Below are positions 22,790 through 34,100 of a DNA stretch of 64,000 nt, one piece after another. The notes beneath the pieces were generated by a model. It was not told the origin of the DNA and made no database searches. It saw nothing but the letters and a program-made list of their open reading frames with translations. The position numbers and the translations under genes are program-made. Source of the DNA: Mesostigma viride (Eukaryota > Streptophyta > Mesostigmatophyceae > Mesostigmatales > Mesostigmataceae); contig RPFO01000079.1 in assembly GCA_009746045.1 (NCBI GenBank), positions 2,289,844 through 2,353,843 on the forward strand, given 5' to 3'. Position 1 is the first letter of the stretch, and each line of letters begins with the position of its first letter.

Positions 22790-23760
22790 CTCACAGAAGC
22801 CTTTCAGCAGCACGTGACCCCCCTTGCCGCAGATGTGCATGGCGGCAATGGGCGGCACGCTGGCTGCTGAGCTCCCTCACAGTTCCACCACCGTCACCTC
22901 CACCTGAGTCCACCCTCCTCGCCTCCACCTCCACTGCCACCTCCACCTCCACCCTCCTCGCCTCCACCTCCACTGCATGCCACCTCCACCTCCACAGCCG
23001 ACATCAAAGCCCAGCTCCTCGTCATCGACCAGCGTCTCCAGGACACCGCCATCGCAATCGAATGCCTGCAGAACACCGCCGGCATCACCGCCCAGTCGGT
23101 GAAGGATATCGCTGCCCAGGCCCCAGCCGGCTTCTGCTGGCCCAAGCGGCGACGCCCCCCCCACCCAGACCTGGGCGGACCTGCTCAAGCACCACGCCAC
23201 CTCCACCACCTCCACCATCCCGGCACAGCTTAAGCAACAAGCCCTCGACCTCCGCGAGGCTCCAGGCCGACCGCACCCAGCGCAGCCACAACGTCATCGT
23301 CAAGCACTTCGCCCAGCCGGCAGGTGAGGACTCGACGACTCTTCTTACTTACGGCATTTAAGCGCGACATTGTTGCCCCCATGCACATTACGGGTGAGCT
23401 GCGCATGTCGGCTGTTCGCCTCCCCCGTGCGCGGGGTAAGGCTGGCCCGGCACCCGGTGCTCCTCACCTCTAAGTACATGGCGGACAAGCTGTTGTTTCT
23501 TAAAAACCGCAAGAAGCTCTCGGGGACTCACTTCACGCTGGACGACGACCTGACCCTAGCTGGCCCAGCAACAACGGCGACGCGAGCTATGGCCGACCTA
23601 CCTCCAGATACGGCAAAGCGCAGGGGGGAAACCGGTATACTGCATGGAAGGGGGACGTCATCCACGTCGACCACAAGCCCTGGCAGGCACCTCCTGCCAC
23701 CTCAGCAACCCCAGTCTAGGAAATATAGCAGTAGTGTAGATTAGTAAGGCTTAGCCTACC
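22790..23760 (+). pseudogene. LINE ORF1 fragment
   Basis: A CT-rich stretch is followed by a short coiled-coil-like frame (IKAQLLVIDQRLQDT, 23001 on) and, after breaks, a conserved C-terminal block: VLLTSKYMADKLLFL, DDDLT, then WPTYLQ-like and HVDHKPWQAPP-like pieces to about 23700. Related blocks are at 59190-59900, 60424-60741 and 61960-62200. This copy is frameshifted. The block resembles nucleic-acid-binding ORF1 proteins of LINEs; that assignment is inferred from its position and its repetition. Confidence 0.6.
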
Positions 23761-24597
23761 ATGCGGCCCCAGCGCATGTGCGCCCATCCTGGCCATGGAT
23801 GGATGATGCATTAAGAATTTGGCCACGCCATGCCTATAATGGGACCTCCCATGGATGTTGCATTAAGAATTTAGCCATGCTATGCCTTAGTATGCAGAGA
23901 GACGCGCTCTGCTGAGAAGCCATGCCCTAGCTCTTGTTGTATAGCCATGATGATCTTCCTCCCCCATGCCGGGATCCCCTTAGCTGCAGGTTGAACCCGA
24001 GACAGCATGGTGGTGCCGGTGTCCTTGAGGCACCTAGAGCAAGTGTTGCTTACATTCCACTCTTGCAGGAAGTAGCCCAGAATGTATTAAAAGCCATATG
24101 CCCCTTCTCCGGGATATGTGCTACATGTACTCCCAACGGAGCAATGTTACCAATTAATTAATAGACCACAGGCTTGGGGGTGGTCTCCTTCATCACTACT
24201 TGCCATCTATCCTTAATTAATTGTAAATAATATAATTGATATTTATTTACACGTAACTGCGCCACATGAGCTTAAGTCCTCAGGGAAATGAATATGGGAT
24301 TAATAAATATAATGCGCTGTAATAATAATAGTGATTTTACATGGCGCGGAGATCTCTAGTGGATTTTTGATGACTTACTGGACTGTATCACAAGGCACCT
24401 AAATAGCTGGACAAGCTATGCCAACAAGTATACCTTGTCCTTCCGGCACGGCGTTGGATCGCGATGCGTCCAGGAATAACGTTGTCTCACTTAATACGTA
24501 ATATGCGCGCTGATCGACCCTTGAACTTACACATGGGCACTGCCCGTGATAAACAACTCTGCCGAATGTATGTCCAAAGCGCTCATGCATAGATCTG
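23761..24597. mobile_element. Mixed LINE tails and dispersed repeats
   Basis: 23830-23900 resembles the spacer of the inverted repeat near 61200-61300. A LINE 3' end lies at 24061-24163 (+) and ends in AATTAATTAATA. A reversed 3' end with hairpin lies at 24180-24310. No intact gene is seen. Confidence 0.6.
24250..24268 (-). other. LINE 3' hairpin, wobble-retaining copy
   Basis: On the minus strand the arms are CATGTGGC and GTTACGTG with a GCA loop. Three bases differ from the usual stem, yet all eight positions still pair if three G-U wobbles are allowed. Confidence 0.6.
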
Positions 24598-25642
24598 GTG
24601 ATGAGGATTATGTCCCGGATCCGGCCCCCTCCAGAGCACCGCACTCAAGTTGTTCATGCGCATGATCCTCAACCGCCTTCGTTCTGCTCTCGACTGTCAC
24701 CTTGGGGAAAGTCAAATGGGCTTCCGTCCTGCTGGGCGCAACACCGTCATGGCCATCTTCGTTGCGCGTCGCCTCTTCGAGGAAATCGCTCTCCTGCAAC
24801 CTGGTGAGTTTCCCGCCATCCTGATCTTCGTCGACTTCATCAAGGCTTTTGATTCTGTCCTCTGGGACGCCAGTCTATGGGCTGTACTTGCTCGCGCTCG
24901 CGTCCCCACTCCCCTGATTAGCGTCATCCGCACGCTGTATGAAGGGTCAACCACTTCGGTGCGCACTCAACACGGCATTACCCCGCCATGCCCACTGCAG
25001 ACCGGCGTCTGGCAGGGTTGCGTCCTGTCGCCGTACCTGCTTATTATTGTAGTGGATTATGTTATGCGCCAGGCACGTGCTCGCTTTGCTAGCATCACAG
25101 GCCGTGCCCTGGCCTGGCCTAGCGATCACGAACGAGCTTGGGGAAGGGGGGCCGACTAACAAGCAGAATTTACTAGCTGACCTCATTTATGCCGACGACA
25201 TCACGCTCATCGAGAAGCCGGAGTCTTCCCAACTTTGGCTGGACTGCCTGGCGCTCGAGGCTCAGGCGGTTGGTCTATAGAAAGCAGCCCCAAAACGGAG
25301 GCCCTGGCCCTCGGCATGGCAGGGCCCCCACCCACACTCCGCCTCTTAGACGATGCCGAGGTCAACTACCCTCCTTCCGGCCGCTTCAAGCTGCTCGGCA
25401 GTTGGCTTCCCGACTGCGAGGACGACATGACGACACGGATCGGCATGGCGTGGGCGCACCTCCATGACCACCGCCGCTGGTGGAGCAACCCCGCCCTACC
25501 CCGGATCGTCAAGCGAGACCTCTTCAAGGTCGTCATTCTGACGATGATTCCTGACCTACGGCGCCGAGACCTGGACACTGACGCAGGAGCTGGAGCAACG
25601 ACTCGACGGCGCCGTCACCAAGATGCTGCGCAAGGCCCTTAA
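24598..25642 (+). pseudogene. LINE reverse transcriptase (broken), 5' piece
   Basis: RT blocks appear in order: MGFRPAGRNTVMAIF, IFVDFIKAFDSV (first catalytic Asp), TGVWQGCVLSPYL, LIYADDITLI (YADD catalytic pair, about 25180-25210, shifted frame), and YGAETWTLT-like sequence near 25560. At least two frameshifts and a stop near 25280 break it. It is interrupted at 25643 by a TTAA-flanked element and resumes at 27347. The last third is nearly identical to 57240-57790. Confidence 0.88.
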
Positions 25643-27342
25643 CCCCTAAATGGTCTGGCTGCCGATTTTCCGCCTAAAACTGAGTTACAGCCGACACGTC
25701 GGCCCCTTCTCGGGGGACCAAATGCCGCGAAAACTATTGAGAATTAGGAAAAGTTTAGCTGAGAAGATCGAAAGTTTATAATTTTCCTCACAGCATGGTA
25801 CTAGGGTTTGCATACTTCTGACAAAGTTATAGAGGTGTTCTGGCCGGTCAAAGTACAAGGGGTCAGGGTACTTTTTCACGTAGAACGTGCATTCCGGAAA
25901 ACGACGACCTGGCCATGGCGGCTTGCGCACACGCATGGCATTTACGTTTTCGTTCGAATTTTCTGACCAAACTCAGGAAATTGATTTTATACGTCCTAAA
26001 GATGATACAGGCCAATTTTTGGTTCGCGGGAATGCCATTTGATAGGTGTCGGCAGCGTTCTTGCTGGAAAAAACTGCGATCAGGCCGGACGATAGAAACG
26101 TTGACAGCAATAACTTTCCGGCGTATTTTAAAGGATATATCGGTTTCTTTGTACTTTTTATGATGATTTGTAGTCGTAAACGTGCAAGGGTGGCCAGAAA
26201 TCGTCGAATCTAGCGACCATGCTGCACAACTTTGGTGTGCCGAAATGCGCCATTTTGCGGCCACCGCCTGGGCCAAGGTAATGCCAGCCATGCCAGGTAA
26301 AGCTGAGTTATCGTTTTCTTGTCGATGTTTGACGTTTATATATACGTTCTAGCTTGTGTAGCACATTCTTTCTTCATTATTCATGCTCTTTCTTGACCAT
26401 GGCCTGGCCCCTTCCTAAAACACCATTCTTAGATGCTTCCCTCAGTCAGTTGACCTGCCATAGTGTGATCGTGATAAGTTTTAGAGGCTGTATGGGTTTG
26501 AATACCTCCATATATGTTTGTTGTACATTTCCCACACACATATTGCATGAGTGTGAGGCAGTTGGCTGGTCTCTGTGGCATCATCAAGCATGTACCCGGT
26601 GAGTAGAAGCTTCCCATTGTCAGCATGTGCCACCAGGTGTGCTGGCCATCACCTGGCAAGCTATAGCAGCTTAGGCCTAGTTTATCCTTGCTAGGGCAAG
26701 CTGAAATAGGCTTAAAATCACTAGTTTGTTGGTGGCTGCCTCCTAGAATGCATGCCTTGCGTAGGGTATCCGTACCACGTTACCTACGTGCATGGACAAG
26801 GTGGCACCTGCACATAGGTGCCATGTAAGGGCAGTGTGATGATGCAGTTATGTTTCCCCATCATTGTGGAAGGGAAATGTATTGTGTGGCATGGTTGGGG
26901 GACATTTTTAGTAGGTATTAGTAGGTAGTATGCCCACCCCTACCCCCTTGGTTGCTTTTTACCAACGGTACCCCTATGGGCTGTACTGGGTGTAACTGCT
27001 GGTATACCCACCCAAATGATGACCCCAATGGCTCAAACTGTTCAGCAACTAATTGTTTATCATCCCTGAAGTGGTAGGTGCCTAGCTCTTACAACATAAT
27101 TCAAAATGCACATTCTACCAAAAATGAAAACGCTCGTCTTGACCCCCCTGACTTTGACGGCAGTTATACATGGCCTACCCTGCATATATGTAAGGTTGTG
27201 ATATACCAACCCGAAGGGCAACTCATGGACATGCTTGGCCCCCAAGGACAGCCATTGGATATGGGTGGGTTGGATGGCATCTGGTTTGCAAAATTGTGAA
27301 GTTACAGCCGATGCATCGGCAGTATTTCTGCCCATTTAGGGG
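25643..27342. mobile_element. TTAA-flanked DNA element with 11-bp terminal inverted repeats
   Basis: The left end CCCCTAAATGG (25643-25653) and right end CCATTTAGGGG (27332-27342) are exact inverted repeats, each flanked by TTAA (25639-25642 and 27343-27346). It splits a LINE whose sister copy at 57779-57800 is uninterrupted (AAGGCCCGTAACATCCCC). Near each end is AGTTACAGCCGA-NNNN-TCGGC (25683-25703 and 27300-27320). TTAA duplication with short inverted repeats is the hallmark of piggyBac-type elements. The longest inner frame is 142 codons and has no transposase motif, so it would be non-autonomous. Confidence 0.85.
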
Positions 27343-27346
27343 TTAA

Positions 27347-27800
27347 CATCCCCTTTGGTTTGCTCATTAGTAATGAGGATTTGTACGCTGATTTGCCCTA
27401 TGTTTCCCACATTATCAGTAGGCACAGGCGCCTGGGCCTAGCCGGGCACCTGGCCCGCACAGATCAGGTATAGACACATCAGATAGACTAGCTGGCACCA
27501 AGCCCGCCCAGCCTGGGCGATATGTCCTCACCTGGCGTGCCCCCGGCCGCGCGCGCAGGGCCGCCACCCGTGGACTTTTCCTGATAGACTCGGCATGATG
27601 GACATGTGCTACACTAGACGTGACGGGCTCACCCCCGGGCAGCCTCCTGGTTTGTCTGTAATATGGAGGCAGATGGTGCGCAAGGACAGATGGCAAGTAG
27701 TGATGAAGGAGACCACCCCAAAGCCTGTGGGGGCTCCGCGTGTGACCAAGTATGGCATTCATAGCGATTCGGGCCGCGGTGCCCACACCCCTGTAATTAA
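27347..27800 (+). pseudogene. LINE ORF2 C-terminus and 3' region, continuation
   Basis: It resumes the LINE cut at 25642: NIPFGLLISNEDLYADLP-like sequence, then RRLGLAGHLARTDQ, a common LINE ORF2 C-terminal pattern. The 3' region follows (CGGGCTCACCCCCGGGCAGC, GGGGGCTCCGCGTGTGACC) and ends in a TTAATTAATTAAT tail at 27796-27813. Confidence 0.8.
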
Positions 27801-27820
27801 TTAATTAATTAATCAATAGA

Positions 27821-27839
27821 CACGTGACTGCGTCACGTG
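27821..27839 (-). other. LINE 3' hairpin (perfect)
   Basis: CACGTGAC - TGC - GTCACGTG, next to an AATTAATTAATCAATAGA tail on its left; it belongs to a reverse-oriented copy. Confidence 0.7.
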
Positions 27840-27975
27840 AGCATCAGTCCGCCTCAGTGGGAGGGGAACATGGGATGGAATGGATGGTATAAGCTATACA
27901 CCCCTGTAACTAGGACCTAGATAGCTTATACCATCCATTCCATCCCATGTTCCCCTCCCACTGAGGGTTTATGCT

Positions 27976-27994
27976 CACGTGACGCAGTCACGTG
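27976..27994 (+). other. LINE 3' hairpin (perfect)
   Basis: CACGTGAC - GCA - GTCACGTG, followed by TCTATTAATTAATTAAT. Confidence 0.75.
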
Positions 27995-28247
27995 TCTATT
28001 AATTAATTAATCCGGCCCCCTCTATTATATCCGGGCAGCCTCCTGGTTTGTCTGTAATATGGAGGCAGATGGTACGCAAGGATAGATGGCAAGTAGTGAT
28101 GAAGGAGACTACCCCCAAGTCTGTGGGGGCTCCGCGCGTGTGACCGGGTATGGCATTCATAGCGATTCGGTGCTCACACCCCTGTAACTAGGACCTAGAT
28201 TAATTAATTAATTAATTAATTAATTAATTAATTAATTAATTAATAGA

Positions 28248-28266
28248 CACGTGACTGCGTCACGTG
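28248..28266 (-). other. LINE 3' hairpin (perfect)
   Basis: CACGTGAC - TGC - GTCACGTG in a reverse copy whose AATT tail (28197-28243) is the longest in the window. Confidence 0.7.
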
Positions 28267-28717
28267 AGCATAAGTCCTCAGCGGGAGGGGAACATGGGAT
28301 GGAATGGATGGTATAAGCTATCTAGGTCCTAGTTACAGGGGCCGGTGTGGGCACCGCGGCCCGAATCGCTATGAATGCCATACTTGGTCACACGCGGAGC
28401 CCCCACAGGCTTGGGGGTGGTTTCCTTCATCACTACTTGCCATCTATCCTTGCGCACCATCTGCCTCCATATTACAGACAAACCAGGAGGCTGCCCGGGG
28501 GTGAGCCCGTCACGTCTAGTGTAGCACATGTCCATGCCGAGTCTATCACGAAAAGTCCACGGGTGGCGGCCCTGCGCGCGCGGCCGGGGGCACGCCAGGT
28601 TAGGACCTAGATAGCTTACACCATCCATTCCATCCCATGTTCCCCTCCCACTGCGGACTTATGCTTACGTGTCTATTAATTTACAATTATTTCCCTTAAT
28701 CCCCCTCTAGTGGCTAT

Positions 28718-28835
28718 ATGGTTGGGGCATGATGTAGGCGATATTTGTAACTTTCGCACACGTGTAATTATTTTTCGAATGAGATTAGCATAGTACTCCG
28801 TGGCATGCCCATGTGCATGACACGCAAGTACTTAC
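28718..28835 (-). repeat. Dispersed short repeat, reverse copy
   Basis: Same order as 21664-21800: GGTTGGGGCATGATG, GATATTTGTAACTTTCGC, GGCATGCCCATGTGCATGA, ending in AAGTACTTACC. Confidence 0.8.
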
Positions 28836-29169
28836 CCATCTGTTAACCAGCCGCAGGGTGCTGATGGATGTATTCGTTCTCCCAGCTTTGCCCCTATACA
28901 TGCATCTTCGAAAACGCGGAAAAGATAACGGCAGGCTCGAGCTACCCTGGTCCGGATTCTCCCGATTGCTGGCCAGCGCTGGTTGTCTCCTTGGTCATGG
29001 CTACAAGCCGCCATGCACATGCCCTGGAGGCATGCATATTGCATACTTATATCATTGCTGCATTTGCGTCCCTTGCTCACCCCTGTCCATAAGTACGTAC
29101 GTAAGTAAGTAAGTACTTACGTGTCATGCGCATGGGCTCTTTGTATCAGGGCATGCGCATGGGATCTTT
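28836..29169. other. Intergenic, dispersed repeats
   Basis: Near 28930-28990 is a reversed copy of the 22625-22690 motif. 29090-29169 has (GTAA)n followed by ACTTACGTGTCATGCGCATG pieces, with a short GGGCTCTTTGTATCAGGGCA duplication. No gene is seen. Confidence 0.5.
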
Positions 29170-29705
29170 GTATCAGGGCATGCCCCGTATTTCGGACGAG
29201 ATTAGACAGCGTAGGATAGCATTTGTAGGACACCTTGCTCGCACCCGGCCAGGTCGACACCGCCCTTGGTCTGGCCGGCCCCCAGCGGCTTGGCCAGCCA
29301 GGACGGCACATTCTGACCTGGCAGTGGCCCCAAGGACATTCCCAAAAAGGTAGGGAAACATGTCACGAACTACGTACAGATGTTGCTGGATGACCTACTG
29401 GTCCCAGCCCAGTTTGAATACCGCATCCACTCTCTCTCCCTTCTTTGGACTGCCATGCAGAACAAGACGCGGTGGAAGAGGATTGTCAAGGCTCACACGC
29501 CCGACCCTGTGGGCAAACCACCTCCCCCCAAGCAGAGGAGGCGTTTTGATGAGTAGGGTAGTTAGGATTTTTCTAGACTAGCTAGATTAGAGTTAGGTTA
29601 GTTCGATTACGCGGCTCCTTCCATCCCACCCAACCATCAAGGAATATGTGCTACATGATCTCCCAACGGAGGCATGTTATAATTTAATTTAATTTTAATT
29701 TAATG
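29170..29705 (+). pseudogene. LINE ORF2 C-terminus and 3' UTR
   Basis: ISDEIRQRRIAFVGHLART is followed by a shift into QMLLDDLLVPAQFEYRIHSL and HTPDPVGKPPPPKQRRRFDE, stopping at 29556. The tail holds GGAATATGTGCTACATGATC and CTCCCAACGGAG and ends in TTAATTTAATTTTAATTTAA. A reversed relative lies at 58500-58850. Confidence 0.75.
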
Positions 29706-30209
29706 CGCATGGGCAGTACTATGCTAATCTCATGAGAAAAATTAATCAATTAGTTAATAATTTAGACTCGTGCTCCCGTTGGGGAGTCACGGAGCATTAA
29801 CCCCGATGGATGGATGGATGGGTGGGTGCAAACAGTCCTACCGGTCTAATCTATCTACATCAGCTACCTACAACATCTATCTAAACAACATCACTAACTA
29901 CAACATCTATCTAAACAACAACACGCTACCCTAGGGGAGCTGTCTGGCGTGCCTCCCGCGGGTTTGCACACGCAGGCGCTTCCCCACAGGGGGGGGCTCG
30001 TTGTTTAGAAAAATAATTACACGAAAGTTACAAATATCGTCTGCATCATGCCCCAACCATATAATGCTGGTTGAGTTTCGAAATTGGGGACATGCTACTT
30101 GTATAGTAGTATAGCGGGTAGAGATGTTGACCCAGTTCACCACCATCCCGACGAACAACAACTGTCACAGCACGCTGGGAAGGGATAATGTGGAGGGTTC
30201 TCCTGGAAA
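29706..30209. other. Intergenic, dispersed repeats
   Basis: It holds split pieces of the dispersed short repeat (29705-29745 and 30003-30062), a GTGCTCCCGTTGGGGAGTC motif shared with 60370 and (nearly) 62300, and CATCTATCTAAACAACA duplications at 29873-29920. No gene is seen. Confidence 0.5.
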
Positions 30210-30404
30210 TCATAAAATAGAGTGCACCATATGCCTCCAATCGAGGCACATTAATAAATAGTGGCGTACTGCCCAGCCTTCCTTTGACTGTGCAGTTCGC
30301 CCGTCCCATGAGCCGGTGGCCACAATAACACACAGTTCGTGGGGGTCCAAGTGACGTCTGACAGCTATCAGCCAGCATGCTCTACCACATTTGCCCTCCA
30401 CAAG
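30210..30404 (-). CDS. Possible terminal exon of the AMBRA1-like gene
   Basis: After the last well-supported exon ends at ...GLAYGTQ, plant relatives continue with a KEGKLR-type strand. An acceptor-like GAGAGCAG at 30405-30412 opens a frame starting LVEGKCG and running 64 codons to a stop at 30210. Only the EGK match and the phase agree; the rest does not resemble the family. Confidence 0.2.
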   Translation of the reverse strand, partial: LVEGKCGRACWLIAVRRHLDPHELCVIVATGSWDGRTAQSKEGWAVRHYLLMCLDWRHMVHSIL

Positions 30405-31162
30405 CTGCTCTCAAGGTGATGAGTGCAACGGTGCACTGCACCACCCACTACCTGTCCAGTAACACATTCGGTCTAGATATAATACATGTGCTGCATGGTT
30501 GTCTTGTTTAAGGCTGTCTTGTTCGCAGTGCCAAGGGGGCCGCATCCCCTCCATTACAATCTGTGCTCCGATTCTGGACGCCTCTGCTTTCCACTTTTGG
30601 TCCCCTGATCCTGCCTGTCAGGATACAACATGCGCAGACTTCCCGCCTGCATGACAAGGATGCCAGCGGCAATCAAGGCAGGGAACAAAGCAGGTTGATC
30701 TTGTCAAGACGCGCATCGGAACTTTTAACTCTCGGCTATCAAAACTATCGGCCCCTCCAACCATCACGGTCCCTTCATTCGACCTGCAGCAAAGAATTTT
30801 ACTCCATCCTGGCAGCTCGTCCTGCCCACATTCATGTATTCAGAAATTGCATGTATCCACAAAACAGCACAGCCATTCCAGCACTAGCAACAACCAGTGG
30901 TAGTAACAATGCAGCATTTTTGAACCATTGGTGCATCCTAGCTTGACCAGTACTATGTTAAAATACAAATAAACTAATTGACTATACTGCAAGTTTATAT
31001 AGATTGTGAGATACAAAAAACATTTTTTTGCACCGTGCAGGGTTTACTTGCAAACAGTTGCTCAAAAGGACCAGTACGTAGCTTTATGCGTTCCACAATT
31101 CATGTGAAGCAGAGGAATAGAGCAAACACAAAACTTGCAAGGCGGGGCTATGGCGCGCGTAC

Positions 31163-34100
31163 CTGGGTGCCGTACGCCAGCCCATGGCCGACCAGAGGGT
31201 GGAACACGGCGGCGTTCAGCTGCAAAAGTCAGGAGATGGAAGTGGGTAGAAAACAACACGAGGACCAGGACACAGACACTTAGGCAACATCATGGAAGTG
31301 GGTAGAAAACAACACGAGGACCAGGACACAAACACTTAGGCAGCATCATGGAAGTGGGTAGAAAACAACACGAGGATCAGGACACAGACACTTAGGCAAC
31401 ATCATGGAAGTGGGTAGAAAACAACACGAGGACCAGGACACAGACACTTAGGCAACATCATGGAAGTGGGTAGAAAACAACACGAGGACCAGAACACAGA
31501 CACTTAGGCAACATCGTGGAAGTGGGCGCAAAGCAACATGGGCAGTACGGCACGTGCTTGCATGTTTTGTTCTTTGCCAAACTAAAACAACAGGATACAT
31601 CCCAGCTACCTGTCATCCTGACCCCATGAGCAGAAAACGTACACGTGCGCCAGTCGCCCGAGTTGCTTGCTAGACACTGCTTGAGTGAAGCATGCTTTTT
31701 AACAAAAAGAAAGTGCTGATGACCGCAAGCATTCTGCCGCGCAAGCACTGCGCATTCTTCTGCGCAAGCGCTGCACACTAGCAACCAGCATGTTTTCTTT
31801 TGTGCATGCCATCTTTCGCAGCTGCCAGTGCATGATCTTGCCAAAGCTGGCTCGGCCTTGCCCCCCTTCCCCTTCCGCACCTCCCACGCCTATAAACCGC
31901 CCAAATCCCCCCCACCGTCCCACCCCCTTCTATGCCCCCCATCCCTGTTCTAAACGCAGCCAGAATCCCCCTTCTCCTTGACACTCCACAGAACAAAAAA
32001 TATCGGCCCACCCCTCCTGCCTCTTGTTCCGCACCCATGGACTACCCAACCCCTTGGCGCCCCCTTCTCTGCCTGACATCCCCACTCACTCCTAAGCACC
32101 AACACCCCATCCCTTGTGCCACAATACCTCGTCCTCCCCCACCCACCCATTACCTCAACCTCCCCCACCCACCCTTTACCTCGACCTCCCCCACCCCCCC
32201 TTTACCTCGTCCTCCCCCACCCGGCCACCCCCCCTTTACCTCGTCCTCGCGACTCGTAAAGGATCGAACGAGAGCCAAGTTGGCGCGCAGCGAGTACAGC
32301 TGCAAGTAGCCACCGCATTGCGAGCCCCCACCCACACCCCAGCAACCCACCACATTGTAAGAACCCACCAGGGATGCAATATCCACCACGCTGCAAGGGG
32401 GACGGATGACCCACCGCGGAAGGTGGATCATAGGAAGGTTGGTCATGGAGACATGGATCAGTACTGCCACACACTCGAGAAACATCAGCCACAGAAAAAG
32501 CTGTGAGCCGTGCGACCAAGGAAGTTGCCCCTGAATTTTTCGGTATACTGGTACGCATGTGGTTTCAAATAGCCCAGTCCCCAGCAAATGAACTTCGCAG
32601 CAACGGTCTGCAAATGAGGGTCATGTACTTGATGGCTGCCGTGCGACTGCAGCACATGGCCATAGAGCCTCCCATGATTGGTCTGTCTCCCCCCTACTCC
32701 CTTTTCCCGCGAGAGCACCCAAATATCCAACGCCACCGACCCGAGCAGTGGTAAACAAGAGCGCTCACTTCGGTTCCCTCCCTCCCCCACCATGTCCTCA
32801 AGCCCCTAGCACCAATACGCCGCTAGGCTGTCGCCTGGGGCCACCCTGGCTCGTGCTAGTGGTGCCGTATACTGGCAGCTGGTAGCCGTGACTCCTCTCT
32901 CCAACCCTGATGGCCCTGGCATCCAAGTGTTGTATCCAGGTGCACCATTAGCCAGCTATACAAATGGCTATTACCGTCTTGATTTTTTTTCTTAATGCTA
33001 TTACCGTATGGTTGTTGCCGTATTTAATTTTTTGTCGTAGCACTATAAAGCTAGCTGTAGTATCAAACAGCACAGAGCTACATATGCACGCTGTCCTATA
33101 GAGTTACACGCTGTCCTGTAGAGTTGCACGTTGTCCTATAGAGTTACAGGCTGTCCTATAGAGTTGCACGCCGTCCTATAGAGTTACACGCTGTCCCACA
33201 GAGTTACACGCTGTCTCATGCCCGCACCTCCAGCACGGTGTAGCTGGGCTCTTTCTTCGGCCCTCCTGCTCGGGCCAGGAGACTCGGGTGCTGGCGGCCA
33301 TATGCCACCAGCAGCAGGTTGCAGGCGGGCGAGAACTGGGCGGGGAAAAGAGGTGACGGACACAAGCAAGATCGCAGCAATGCGGATGACGTAAAACAAC
33401 CAAGAATCCTCTAAACTGTCAGGAATGTGAGTGGGCCGCCTTTTGTTTACCTTATAAAATAAGAGGAGCTGTGCCCTGGCGTATTTCAAGGGCAATGCAT
33501 ATGGCTGAACCGTGAGAGTCTAACACAGTGGCAAGGGCCCCTTGGCAGCAAAAACAGCAAGGGCCGCTTGTGATGCCTCTGTTGCCCCTAATTGTGGGAT
33601 GGTTTGGCACCGCACATGTTCTCTCAAGGAACAATTTAGGAGAAAGGTCTTGTAACAGCCATAATCAGCTCCCGCAAAAGCAGCTTGGCAAGCACGTTGT
33701 GCTGGACGTGCGACAAGCCAGTAGCAGTGATGCCGATAAATCCATGCAAATGTTCCACAGCACCTATAGGTTGTGTGGGGTGCAGCAACACACATAGCGA
33801 AAAGCACTGCATGGACAAACACCCCTTCACGAAGCACCCAGCCCTGGATGGGATAGCATGCAAATACCGCTTGCGCATGCGTGGTGGCTATTTGTCTGAA
33901 ATCATTTCAGCAATCTAGTGCACATGGGCAACCAAGCTGGCAAGCTTGGCAACGACCAGCGCCCCTGGGTGCCCCCCCCCCACACACACAACACTGTGTT
34001 ACCTGGATGGCCGTGACGCTGTGGGCGGACTTGATCGCCTTTGAGGCAACGATACGACCAAAACTGCGAGAACCGACGAGGTAGGCAAAAGAGGGGAGAG

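Larger units (their letters stand above)
27480..28625. repeat. Large inverted repeats made of LINE 3' ends
   Basis: 27480-27800 (+) reappears as reverse complement at 28340-28610. Between them 27820-27890 and 27905-27994 form a tight foldback, and 28030-28200 is another forward copy. AATTAATT tracts lie at the joints (27796, 28008, 28200-28243). It looks like several LINE 3' ends inserted tail to tail or head to head at AATT-rich sites. Confidence 0.8.

Noticed and set aside
25863-26291. 142-codon frame in the TTAA element as a transposase
   Set aside because: No DDE/DDD or zinc-finger pattern visible; composition looks non-coding.
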